This document shows, one piece after another, positions 14,478 to 29,363 of a DNA stretch of 64,000 nt. Below the pieces are notes generated by a model. It did not search any database, had not been told where the DNA came from, and was given only the letters and a program-made list of their open reading frames with translations. Both the position numbers and the translations under genes were made by a program. Origin of the DNA: Chanos chanos (taxonomy: Eukaryota > Chordata > Actinopteri > Gonorynchiformes > Chanidae); the NCBI RefSeq assembly GCF_902362185.1, contig NC_044508.1, forward strand, positions 7,100,798 to 7,164,797. The letters run 5' to 3'. How positions within the stretch are numbered: the stretch's first letter is position 1; the number at the start of each line of letters is the position of its first letter.

Positions 14478-14606
14478 TGTCTGCAGGACCCGACATTCCT
14501 GGAGAAGAAAGAACGTTGTGAATACCTTAAGAATAAACTATCCCACATCAAATCGAAAATTCAGGATTATGACAGCAGCACGAACTGGGACGATTATTAT
14601 TACTAA
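9504..14606 (+). CDS. MARVELD2: MARVELD2 (tricellulin), tricellular tight-junction protein
   Basis: Tricellulin is a four-pass MARVEL protein that seals epithelial tricellular junctions. Coding exons are 9504-10661, 11142-11323, 11698-11869, 12781-12831 and 14487-14606, giving 560 aa; human is 558. An acceptor at 9485-9486 precedes the ATG, so the 5' UTR is spliced. The cytoplasmic N-terminus carries the [10 protein letters not shown] block and a SDTEE motif. TM1 begins near residue 187 ([17 protein letters not shown]). The first extracellular loop is Gly-rich and followed by [33 protein letters not shown] and [14 protein letters not shown]4 ends in [15 protein letters not shown]. The C-terminal occludin/ELL domain spans exons 2-5 ([51 protein letters not shown]). 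The exon-3 donor is the weak gtgcca. The next gene downstream is the paralogue OCLN. Confidence 0.97.
11335..11397. repeat. (CA)n followed by (CATA)n microsatellite
   Basis: This compound repeat starts 11 bp after the donor of MARVELD2 exon 2. (CA)n runs to about 11368 and a (CATA)n tract ends near 11397. Confidence 0.9.
12326..12550. mobile_element. palindromic (foldback/MITE-like) element in MARVELD2 intron 3
   Basis: Two arms of about 90-95 bp (about 12326-12423 and 12458-12550) are inverted copies of each other. The core actcagagttagttaactc is matched by gagttaactaactctgagt. The spacer of about 34 bp has its own small stem (tggctt/aagcca). The whole segment can fold into one long hairpin and has no coding capacity. 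This is the architecture of short non-autonomous DNA transposons. I could not see a convincing target-site duplication, so the superfamily is not assigned. Confidence 0.65.
14445..14472. repeat. (TG)n microsatellite before MARVELD2 exon 5
   Basis: This dinucleotide tract ends 14 bp before the acceptor of the last MARVELD2 coding exon and abuts its polypyrimidine region. Confidence 0.9.
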
Positions 14607-16334
14607 AACTCTGTCAAACATGTGTACAGATTTTAATACAATGACATCTTGCTCATCAGTCAGTCACAGAGAGCCACTGACTCTGTTGACCATTCTGGAA
14701 TTATCAAAGATGTAACTTGTTTAGAAAAAAGGTGATTTTTTCCCCCCTGTGTATCAGGTGTCTGAGAGTAAGGGAACTGATCCTGGATCAGCTCCACGTG
14801 GTCCATATAATTTTTCTTGTTAAAATTCTGAAAGGTATAAATGAATTCCAGAGCAGCACTCTTACTCTAAACTACCTGATGCACATACACACTGGTGTCT
14901 TAAGGTCCAAATGACTTCCTGCCTTGAAATGGTGTTCATTGAATTAATGTCAAACTTTTTTTTTTTTTTTAACTCTGAGGTCAAATTCTGTATGGGCCTC
15001 AATCATTAGAGTAATACAGTGACTGACAGAAATGTGTTCAGACCTAATGTACAATCTGACTTTAATATTCATGTCCTGAAGGCAGAACTATTACTCAAAC
15101 CTTAATTTGTCTCATAAATTACATTTAAAGTACTCATATAATTTTCTAAGATGGAATTTTCCTCCTTGATGATGAGGCCTACATTGGATCTCTTTTGTTT
15201 TATGTATTGAAATGTTTTATGTTTTTTTATGTAACAAATAATTATGATCAGTTATGGTTGTAAGCTTTAGGTTTACAGCCACCTTTTGTGTGCTGTGTAG
15301 AGGAAATTCCAAAAAGAAATATGTTGTACTCCTTCAGTTTTCACATGATTGTATTTATATTTTATACATCCATCTCTCTGATTTCGTGCCCAATTGTGAG
15401 AAAGTGATTTCATATTCTGTCTGTAATCTTTTTTTTAATTCTTAATATTGACACATTTTTTTTTTTTTTTTACATACTGGGAAAATGTATTTTTTAAGAG
15501 AGGTTTCTTTCATTGTGACCTGATAGCTGTTTAGATGATGAAGTTTCAACACTGTTTTTTTGTGTGTGTGTGTTTATATTCTACAATGAAAGTAAATGAG
15601 GCATTAAGTCAAAGCTGAGGGTGTTTGTTGTTTCCTTTGTAGAGTCACTGAGTCTCTGCTCCAATTTCTTTTTTAACTGCAAAGAGGTTGCAGGTGAAGA
15701 TTAATGAGAGGATTCACAGTCTGTTTTTGCTTTAAGGATGCTACATCAAATTACCTATCAAATCCTTTCAGATCAGACCCATGATCTGCCTTTGCCATTG
15801 ACCAAAAACACATATTTCTCTGAGACATCTAAGAGTTGTGATCTTATCTATGAGTGAAGTAATAACAAAGGAACTTTCACATTGAAACCTTTTCGGTGTG
15901 TTTTGGTATGTGATTTGGTTTGGCACTGTTTTTATCCTTGTCTGAGCAATCTGTTCCTGTTGATGTAAAATGTTTTAGAATCAAATTCAGCACCTGAGGA
16001 ATTCTTAGACAAGGATTTAGCCCAGTGCTGGAAATAGTATTCGAAATGCAAAGCAATTTATTTTAACATTTGCTAGTTTAAATTTAGTTCTCATTGTGTC
16101 GGAAAATGTTAAAATATTCTGAAAAAACAACATTTATTTATTTATTTATTTATTTTTTACATTTTTGGGGGATAGTGCAATGCTCTCACGGTCACTGAAA
16201 CAATTTTCCTTTTCAGGTTAGACAAGATGTGGCTGTGGCGATCGTCTTTCAACAACATATCGGTTCCAGGAAGAGATCGTAGCCGGAAGCAAAGCTTTGA
16301 GGCTTTCTAAATGTGCTTTGCGAGTGTAATTAAA
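14607..16334 (+). other. MARVELD2: MARVELD2 3' UTR and AU-rich stretch
   Basis: No conserved reading frame is visible here. The region is AT-rich, with several T homopolymers. Overlapping ATTTA pentamers (16132-16156) resemble an AU-rich mRNA-decay element if the UTR extends this far. An ATTAAA hexamer at 16329-16334 is the best poly(A) signal candidate. No AATAAA was seen nearer the stop codon, so the true 3' end is uncertain. Confidence 0.4.
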
Positions 16335-16559
16335 AGAGTAGTTCTCTCTTTGAATGTGTCATATGTAATCTCGTTATATTTTTTTGACTTTCTACTTTAG
16401 CAAGTGGATTTATACATAATTTACAGCCTTGTGTATTTGGAACTATCAATGAGCGTACATTACACTTAAAATAAGTTGTAGCAAAAGAGGTAGCACAACA
16501 CTCTCAGTAAAACTGCTGTTCGGTAATTTATCCTGTGAGCTTTACATTTATCACAATGT

Positions 16560-16967
16560 TATGACGTCAAGTCCCATTTGAATTCTCCTTCCTGAGCCTG
16601 TAATTTGGCAACAATGTGAGCGCTTTTAAAAAAAGAACACTGAAAACGCCGTTCCGGTGAAGCAGAGTAACGAGTTCGGCCACTTTTTCTCAGCGATCGC
16701 CACTTTCAAAGCATCCACTTCACATACACTGCTCTGTTTCGCCTGATAGGGCGCGGTTGGCACCTGTAGGGAAGGGAGGGGAGGCGCACAAAGACAGTAG
16801 TAGGCTATGCTTCGGCTCGGGGGCGTTTCACATGTGAGGTAGGCTACTACCTGCAGCTCATTATCATATTTGGCGAATATCCTGTGAGAACAAGAGAGCC
16901 AACGCAGAATAACACGAAAACGCTTTGGAACTGTTTCTCACTATTTTCGGGGTGTGGAGGTTTAGAG
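16560..16967 (+). promoter_or_regulatory. OCLN: OCLN promoter and probable non-coding first exon
   Basis: The stretch is locally richer in G, C and CpG than its surroundings. It ends in a strong donor (tttagag followed by gtgagt, GT at 16968). A matching acceptor (gtcctttaag) lies at about 17898, 52 bp before the OCLN start codon. The simplest model is a 5' UTR exon ending at 16967 spliced to an exon beginning at 17899. The exact start site is not determined. Confidence 0.45.
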
Positions 16968-17950
16968 GTGAGTTAACCCGATGCATCACCTGTATTAAAT
17001 GATAAAAATATGGGTTATATATGTCACTGAAGTGTTTCCGTCCGAATATATATTAAGAGCTCTAGAATTTGTTTATTATTGTCATGTTTTTGAAGGACTC
17101 CAGCCTGTGTGCTGAAGGTGTAAAATTTGAGACTCACCGCGAGATTCAGTCGGTTTATTCTGTGTTACTAATATGTTCTCAGATATAGTCTATATCTTAC
17201 TGCACTGGCCAACTGGAAATATATTTAAAAATACATTTGAAAAGAAAATCAGGTTAGCTTCTCGACGAGGTACCTTGACATAAACAGCCTATGCGCGCTC
17301 ATATTCAACAACCAACGTCGTCGCGTGGAGTTAAATGACACAGGTTATCAACTAACACGTAAACAAACAGCAAAAGACATTGATGAGATTTGTGTTTGTA
17401 GTAATGGTAAACGTTTTCATTGGGATAAACATTGGGATAAAACGAAAAAGTTCATTACAATATATTTTATGTCTCTGTAGTTAATTGTTTTTAATTCTGT
17501 AACACTCGACATAATCGACGCAAACAACTGGAGATGCGATCTTAAAACGGAGAGTTAACATCGAAGGTCGGAATTCTTTTTGATTGATGAAACTGATGGG
17601 CGTATGTGTTTTAACAAGGCTCCTCAAAGACCAACCTTGTGACTAAACAATGCTGACATTCACAGAGGGCCATCGGACCTAAAGATTTAAAATATGGACT
17701 ACTACCTACAAACTCTTAAACAAATACAGACACAGCCAGTGCATATAAACGGGACTTCTCCTCAGTCGAAATTTTTTTTTTTTTTTTATCATAATTTTTT
17801 TATTACAGGTTTCTTACTCCATCAAATAGGCCTATATATGTTCTCTGTATCTGCTGCATTTATTATTAATCTGTATGTCTTTGTTTTTGTCCTTTAAGAA
17901 AATTGTATGAGGTTTATCAACAAGTTTCAGAATCGATAAGAATATAAAAG

Positions 17951-20900
17951 ATGCCTTCAAGGAAAAGTGAACCACCTCCCTATGGCTCCAACAAACAGTA
18001 AGTCAAAATTATACACTGAAAAAAAACCTGCACAAAAAAAAAAGACATCATATGGCCAAAGATTTACAAATTGCTCGAAGTTCTTTGGTCGAGGCTAAGA
18101 CAATTGTGCAAGCAGATTGAGCAAGCTCAAGTCTGTGTGTGCTCTTGGAAAGATGTACTTCTCTTTGAATTTGGGTTGTTGGAACATCCACTTTTCTCAC
18201 TATTAATCAAGATTAAATTCAAGTGCGCAACCATTTCTTCGGTTTAACAATTCTTCAGGTTTAACCAGTTCAGCCATCCATCCCATCCTTCTTCTTTGTC
18301 CTTTTTTCTGTCCTAATGTTCTTTGATTCATTCCTCTCTCTCTTCGTTTCCAGTCGGAACAGATCTGCCCATACCATCTCATACTACCCCAACGATGAAC
18401 TCCTGCACTACTATCGTTGGACTTCTCCTCCAGGAATCATTAAAATCATGTCTATCATCATTATCATCATGTGTGTGGCTATCTTTGCCTGCGTGGCCTC
18501 AACTCTAGCCTGGGATTATGACATGAACAACTTTGGCTTGGGAGGGCTTGGAGTTGGTGGGTCGTATGGTGGGGGCATTGGAGGTGGTTACGGAGGTGCT
18601 TACGGTGGAAGTTACGGTGGAAGTTATGGTGGAATAGGCAGTTCTTACGGTTCCGGCCTGGGAGGTTCCTATGGTTACGGCTATGGAGGGGGAACCCAAA
18701 TGGACCCTAAGTCGGGCAAAGGCTTCATGATCGCCATAGCGGCCATCACCTTCATCGCCATCCTCATCATTTTCATCCTGGTCATCTCCCGTCAGAGTTC
18801 GGCCAAGTCGCCCACTTTCTACTTGGCAGCCATCATCATCAGCGCCATTTTGGCTCTGCTGATGCTCATTGCCACCATTGTCTATCTGGTTGCAGTGAAC
18901 CCCACGGCTCAAAGCTCAGGATCAATGATGTACAACCAGATACGACAGCTCTGTGCCCAGTACCAGACTCAGACCCAGGCCTCTGGTATCTTCATCAACC
19001 AGTACATGTACCACTACTGTGTGGTAGAACCCCAGGAGGTAAGCAGGGGTGAGGTGATGTGTGTGTGTGTGTGTGTGTAAGTAAGAGGATTCTGTATTTC
19101 TTACTCTCTTCATATTTACTCACACAATTTTCCTTTCTTTGCCTCATTCTTCCATTGATGGTGCATTGCTATATTGAAACTGTAACAAAAACGTATTGAA
19201 CAGTCAGCTCCTTTGAGAGTTTACATTTTCATTTCCTTTATGCGTTGGTGCAAATTTTCTAAAGACACAATAAAATGCCAAGAGCTCACTTCAGAATGAA
19301 CATTTGTTCTTTCAAAACGTACTTAGCGGGTTTTGACGGAGTACCATCCTCCTTGTGCTTGAGGTATCGTCGTAATCCTTAACTCATTCGTAACCGTTTG
19401 TTTTCTGCAGGCCATTGCCATTGTTCTTGGCTTTCTGGTCGTGGTGGGACTGATCATCTTGCTGGTGTTTGCGGTGAAAACCCGAAGCAGCATCCGTCGC
19501 TACGGTAGAGACCGTGTGCTGTGGGAGGAGGTGAAGATGTTGGGGGATGTTGGTCATCACAGCATTGGAGAATGGGTGAGTGAAGCATTGAGATTCCTCT
19601 CTGTTTGGTTCATTGCATAGTAAGACCGCCCACTGCTTTGATAAAGTGGATGGCAACTAAAGCTGAACGATATACTGCTAGCCTAGCACCATGCTGATTT
19701 TATATGAGCAGGATCCTTGCATACTATGATCCAGATGAGGTTTAGTCATCAGAGTTGGAGGTTTAGGTCAGGGCTGGTGCAGTCTCACTCAGGTATCCAG
19801 CTATGTCTGTCAGGATATCTGTCTCTTCTTCTCAGAAGATGTTTGTGAACCCAAAATCTCTTTTGGAGTTTGGCATAATCCACTAAACGATGTAATGTTT
19901 TGCAATACTGGGTTGTCTTACATAAGGAAAAAGACCAATGTGGTTTATCAGACAGCTCATATCCGAGAGTTGGATTTTTCCATGAATGGAACACTGAAGG
20001 ATATTATCAGAGAGGTGTGCGTGAAGTCAGGTGTGTGTGAAGACAGAGACAGGTGGAGAACTCTCGGTTCTGGTTTCTGGGTGTGTCTTATCATCTTTCA
20101 TTGAAATCATGAGCAGATTCATAGAATCAACTAAGTTTGTTTGTGAATTCATAACCACATAGCTTCACACAAGAACTACTTCCCTCTCCATTTTCACATA
20201 ATTTACTATAAATTTAACATGATTCATTCTTCTTGGTGATTTGTAACAAAAAGTCAGCAGCCAGAGAGAGGCAAGCGGGTTTCTGATCTAACATGATGAG
20301 CTCACAAAGAATCAGTAGCATTTGGTTCAGCATTGCTGTCTCTCTCTCTGCTGTGTGTTGTAATTGTGTGAGTTTCGCCCCGTGCGTTTGATGGTATCTG
20401 TGTATGGTATCTGTCAGGGAAAGTTGACAAACTGGTTCTATCAGGATTGAATGTTTGTCCAGACTATTTACCATACAGAGAAAACTGGAACAACAGAGAG
20501 CCAGGAAGCTTCAAAACACACTTTCTGCTTGACCCTTTAAGAACAAATGTAAATGTTAAGTTGGTGAGGTTTTAAAGGGAAAAATAAACAAGATGTTTTT
20601 TTAGGTGATAGATTGAATGTGATCCTAATGATACAGTGACACAGTGATCTTGAATATACACAAAGGTTGTTTGAACCACAGAGGTCACCAGAAATTACTT
20701 CTGTTGATTGTCCTTCTTTTCTGCTATAGGTCAATAATGTATCAGGGGATCCAGAGGCTTTGGTCAATGACTACAACCCCCATGTTGGGGGTTCGAGAGA
20801 ATACCTGGATGAGAGCCCCGATGTGGAGAAGCCCATTTATCTACCTGGGTAAATAAAACCCAAAGTTCCTCAAACACACACGATGCATAGAAATAACTAC

Positions 20901-22223
20901 ACTGATCTTCAGTGAACTTCAGTGAGCGTGTAAAAATGCTTTGTCACTGTTTACCTTTCAGACCACAAAACTTTCAGAAAAAAAAGAAAGAGAAAAGAGA
21001 AACTATTACTCTCATTCAGTTTATCAGTTTGTTGCAAGTCAAACGTGTTGTCTCGTTGGAAGTCTCGGACGTTCTGCTTTGTGTGACGGACATTTTTTCG
21101 AATTTGTCGACATCATAAATTCCTGGTAGTTCAGGGCCTTCGTTTGAAGATCAGCAATCTGAAACCGCTGAGAAAATCAGTGAGGTGCAGATACTCCCAA
21201 CCATCCGAACACTGTTTAGGAAAACAACGTGTCAGACTCGTGACTGGTTTCATGGAAACTGCCGTTTTAAGAAAAACAAGGGAATATCTTCTCATTTCAT
21301 AATGTGGCTTTGGGGATTTAGGGACAAGTAATAGAAGAAATACTTCAGTGATCAATAACAGAACGAGATGAAAATGTTCTGTATTGGGAGGGGGGGTTTC
21401 CACAATGAACATTTACTTTTGTTGTTTAGTTTCAGTTTATACTTTCTACCAGCCCTTTAAAAAGTACCTTGGGTATGGCAGAGCGTGTTGGTATTTTGGG
21501 AATGCGAGGGTTGAATGAGAGATGGGGCGAACTATTCGTTGTGTTTAATTTAAACAGGACTAGCCTGCTTCTCAGGAAGGTACGACAAACACACACAAAG
21601 AGACCCAGTGATGTTTTGTCATGTTTGTAATGTCATCAGAGACATTTTTCTGCTGTTGTTTGTTTAACATCAGTGTATCAAAAGACTGCTGTAACCTGGC
21701 CAGAGTATCGAGTATTTACTGTATCGACAGATGCGACGTCTCAGACCAAGGCGGACTGCAGTAGCTACAAACTTAACTTAATATTTAATTAATCAAACTA
21801 CACTTAATATTTAATTATCAGAGGAAGGCACCACGGATATCTTTCATTACACACTAAGTAGAAACTCTGAGAGATTTAGTGATCATTAAACTGGATGGTG
21901 TTGTACCTGTGTGTTTTGCTTTTGCAGAAGTTCAGATCTGAGCTCCGTGACCGGGCTGAAGGGGAGGTTTAGAGACTATGACACTGCTGACTCTGGAGAT
22001 GAGCTGGATGACAATGATTTTGACAGGTGAGGGTTTATGCTGACTGAAGGTTATCTGGGGTCAGTGGTGCTTATTTTTCCCCTCTGAGAGTACGATGAAT
22101 GCTAAGATAAGACAAAAATACACACTGCATTCTTTAGTCAGCATTATAGGTGCAGAAGAATGTTTAATTGTTTATTTTGCTTTTGTTTTGTACTGAATCC
22201 CTCCCTTCTTTCTCTCTCTCTTG

Positions 22224-22254
<31 letters not shown>

Positions 22255-23040
22255 AGTGAGTACCCTCCCATAGTGAGCGACGATGAGCGTCTGGACTATA
22301 AGCGTGATTTTGACCATGATCACATGGAGTACAAGCGTTTGCAGGCAGAGCTGGACGACATTAACATGGGCCTGTTAGAGGTGGACCGGGAACTGGACAG
22401 ACTCCAGGAAGGCAGTCCCCAGTATTTGGTATGTATGGGTTTTTTCCTTTTTTTTTTTTTTTTAAAGAATCTGAATACTTTTTTATGAAGTCAAATCAAA
22501 TCAGTTGCTTTTGTACACTAAGTAACTTGTATGTAGTGGACAAATATAAGGGGAATGATAAAAATAGGCTGACAGCTTTCTGTTGTGTGTTTTTTCCACT
22601 TCTAACAGGATGCGATGGATGAATACAATAGACTGAGGAATCTGAAGAAGGTATGCAATGGCCGTCACAAAATAATGTCCTCAGAATAAACAGAGAGAAC
22701 TCCCATAAATAATCAGTAAACAGAGAGAACTCCCATAAATAATCAGTAAACAACAACAAAAAAGAGTAACATTAGTGATATGAATTTCTTGTATTCTTTT
22801 AGGTAAGGGTGAATGATTATAATGGATGTTGAATTATTAATAACAATACATAAGAGTTCATTTATCTGCATTTTTTGGGAGGTACACTGTGTCCTCTTAA
22901 GAGTTTTTCTTTTAAAATTTGCCCTCATCTGTCCTTTCCAGTCCCCGGAGTACCAGCTGAAGAAGAGGAGATGTAAATACCTGAAGGCAAAGCTCGCCCA
23001 CATCAAGAAACGGGTCAGCGACTATGACCGCAGGCCTTGA
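17951..23040 (+). CDS. OCLN: OCLN (occludin), tight-junction MARVEL protein
   Basis: Occludin is the four-pass tight-junction protein whose C-terminal coiled-coil domain binds ZO-1. Coding exons are 17951-17997, 18354-19038, 19411-19575, 20730-20848, 21928-22026, 22257-22428, 22609-22650 and 22942-23040, giving 475 aa. That is shorter than human (522), mainly because the N-terminal tail before RWTSPPG is only about 36 residues. TM1 is about residues 43-66, ending CVASTLAWD. The first extracellular loop is an expanded run of GGSYGG-like units. [11 protein letters not shown] is conserved as [11 protein letters not shown] and YLYHYCVVDPQE as [14 protein letters not shown]4 ([25 protein letters not shown]) opens exon 3. 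The occludin domain ([18 protein letters not shown] to [11 protein letters not shown]) fills exons 6-8. It lies between MARVELD2 and GTF2H2, as in mammals. Confidence 0.97.
22206..22255. repeat. (CT)n tract at the OCLN exon 6 acceptor
   Basis: The CT-rich repeat runs straight into the cag acceptor at 22254-22256, so the microsatellite is the polypyrimidine tract. Confidence 0.85.
22684..22755. repeat. 31-bp tandem duplication in OCLN intron 7
   Basis: A unit starting with cagagagaactcccataaat occurs twice in direct succession with no visible differences, which indicates a recent local duplication. No function is evident. Confidence 0.85.
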
Positions 23041-23819
23041 AGAACATCCATGTGCAGCAAAGCTTTATTTTTATTGGTTCAGGATGGCCTCAGGTCTCTC
23101 TTAGAACAGAAGCCAACCAATCAGAATGTCTGTGTTGTATTTTTTCCCCCCTCTTCCATTTGAGCCAGTAACGACTATATCATAAAGTTTGTCTTGTGTT
23201 TTAACTTTTTTTTTTTTTTTAAGTTTTAACACCCCCTCCCTTTTTAAAAGTTTAAATTTGTTCCATTCATTTTTTTTTTCCTGATTTTCATATTTTACCA
23301 TAATGTCTATTTTATTAATTTGTTTCTGAGAATATCTTGTCTTCCTCTGTTCCATGACAGTATATACATGTACCAAACCAATTTTTGGAATGTGATATGG
23401 TTTTAATTTTTTAAGGGGGGGGGGTGTCTGTTTTTATTGTGACCGTATTTAAGTTTAAATTTCCAAATGCAGAATAATCTAAGAACACAAGTGAAGTGTT
23501 TTTCTCCTCCATTTTATAACTGCTAAAATTGTTGATGTTATTCAGAAATGTACACATTTTCACTTAGCTGGTCATTTTTTATGTCATTTCCTTTGGTTTC
23601 TGTTACATAAAAATTAAGCTTTTCGGAATGACGTTTTGCCTGTAGATAAATGTGTGTTTGCTTATTGTATTAGCGTTAGTAAACACCAGTTACTTGGGTG
23701 TTTTGCGTGTTGAGTTTCGGATGAACAAACTTGTTGCTGGAAGGGCTAATCCCTTTTATTGAAGTTAACATTTAAACTTTCTTTACTTTTATGTACAGTT
23801 TTATGTAGATACCAATTCC

Positions 23820-23825
23820 AATAAA
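23820..23825 (+). terminator. OCLN: OCLN poly(A) signal
   Basis: AATAAA lies 780 bp after the stop codon. The intervening AT-rich 3' UTR holds a G run near 23410 and no coding potential. Confidence 0.6.
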
Positions 23826-24253
23826 AATAATTAATTAAATGTGTGCTGCGTTGTATCTGACCTCGTATAAAGCCCCTGCCATTGAAAAGGAACAAAGAAA
23901 CGCGGAACCAAATTCGCCCGTCTCCCGTTTCCTTAACGATTTGCGGTAGGGCTGCACAGTTTCTGCACACAAGCAAAATAAACGTCCGCACGCAGTGCTC
24001 GTTGAAGTATTGTCTGCTCACGTTCTTACAGTAAAGGTTGTCATCGAAGAATTTTTCTCAAATCTTATTTCACAAGATTCTGAAGGTGTGTACTTTGCAA
24101 TACGTCTTACATCTGAATCCAAGGTTTTACAGTTATTGTTCTTGAATATTAGCTAGTGGCTAATATTAGCTTTCTTGTCAAAGAGGATGCAAGTGAAAGA
24201 CTCCGCGTTAAGTTAGTAATAGTTGAGAGACGCACATTACCGATCTTAAAACA

Positions 24254-28183
<3,930 letters not shown>

Positions 28184-28512
28184 TCCCCTCATACATACCT
28201 GAAAACTATCAGAGTGACTCAGCACGGTGAAGTATATCTGGAAGGGGAACTCATCTATTATGACATGGCGACACTGAAGTCACAGGGAAGCCTTTGGTGA
28301 AAAACAGTGAGGATTTAGCATACAGAAACCACAGAGTTGTGTGATGAACTGCCTGCACGTGGCTGTTTAATCCGCATATGCTCTTGACCTGCAAATGATG
28401 TATTTGGAGTGACCCAGTAACCTGAGAATGCTGATGAGCTGTAATGTTTGAGGTGAGGTTATGGTGCCCCCTAGTGGCTGAGTTATGACACAGGACCAAA
28501 TGGAGTAGTAGC

Positions 28513-28518
28513 AATAAA
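28513..28518 (+). terminator. GTF2H2: GTF2H2 poly(A) signal
   Basis: AATAAA lies about 330 bp after the GTF2H2 stop codon. It faces the ERAP1 3' end on the other strand. Confidence 0.6.
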
Positions 28519-28629
28519 TGTTTTCAGTTTTTTTTCCCCAACCATTTAAATTTGCGTGTTTTGTCTTCATTCCTTGCAGAGAGTTAATATTGTAGACATA
28601 CTGTAACTTTAAAATATATAAATCCTAGT

Positions 28630-28635
28630 TTTATT
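28630..28635 (-). terminator. ERAP1: ERAP1 poly(A) signal candidate
   Basis: TTTATT on the plus strand reads AATAAA on the minus strand. The site is about 730 bp beyond the ERAP1 stop codon and 112 bp from the GTF2H2 signal. The interval 28636-29363 would then be ERAP1 3' UTR. I see only short accidental frames in it. Confidence 0.4.
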
Positions 28636-29363
28636 TTAGTGTCTTGAAAGAATGATTTCATAGATGAGGGTTTGTCAATAAAAAAGATTTAATTTACAGT
28701 CCTTGAGTTCAATACAACAACAAGCTTATCTAATTTAAAATCTGGACATGAGGACAACCTCCCAGAATTTCACAAAAGGAAAAAAAAAATCACAACTCAT
28801 TTCTTTGCATTATTAAAACTAAATCAAGACTCAGTCTAACCTATCAATGTGATTTACGGCAAATGGTAACACCAGGGTCAGCCTGTCCTCTCTCAGGGGA
28901 GTTCCCACCCTCCCTCAAGACTGCGTCCGAACTCGAATCTAATCCACCTAATACTCATAGTCTACCAAAGGCCTGGTTTAACTGGACCGGGTGTGTTTAT
29001 ATAAGGCTGGGGGAAAATCCTATGAAAGTACGGGTCTCTCTGAGGAGGATTAGTCAATCTCGTGTCAACAAAAACAACAACAACAAAAAATACACCCAAC
29101 ACAAAACCTATATACATCCAGTGCACCAAAAATACCCACTTCTACAGCCAAAGTCCAACCTAATGAACAAACCAGTTAGACTACAGAACAGATCAAATCT
29201 GTCACGTATACTAACTTCCCCATTTTGGTCTGTTCTGTAGACCAAATCTTAACCGCTAGGTTTTGTGAGATTATGTCATTCCATATCCAAATCCAAAAAT
29301 ATTTTTTCCAAACCCGTTACTCAGGGAAATGCAGATGTGTGGAGGCCCATGTTCTGACAGCCG

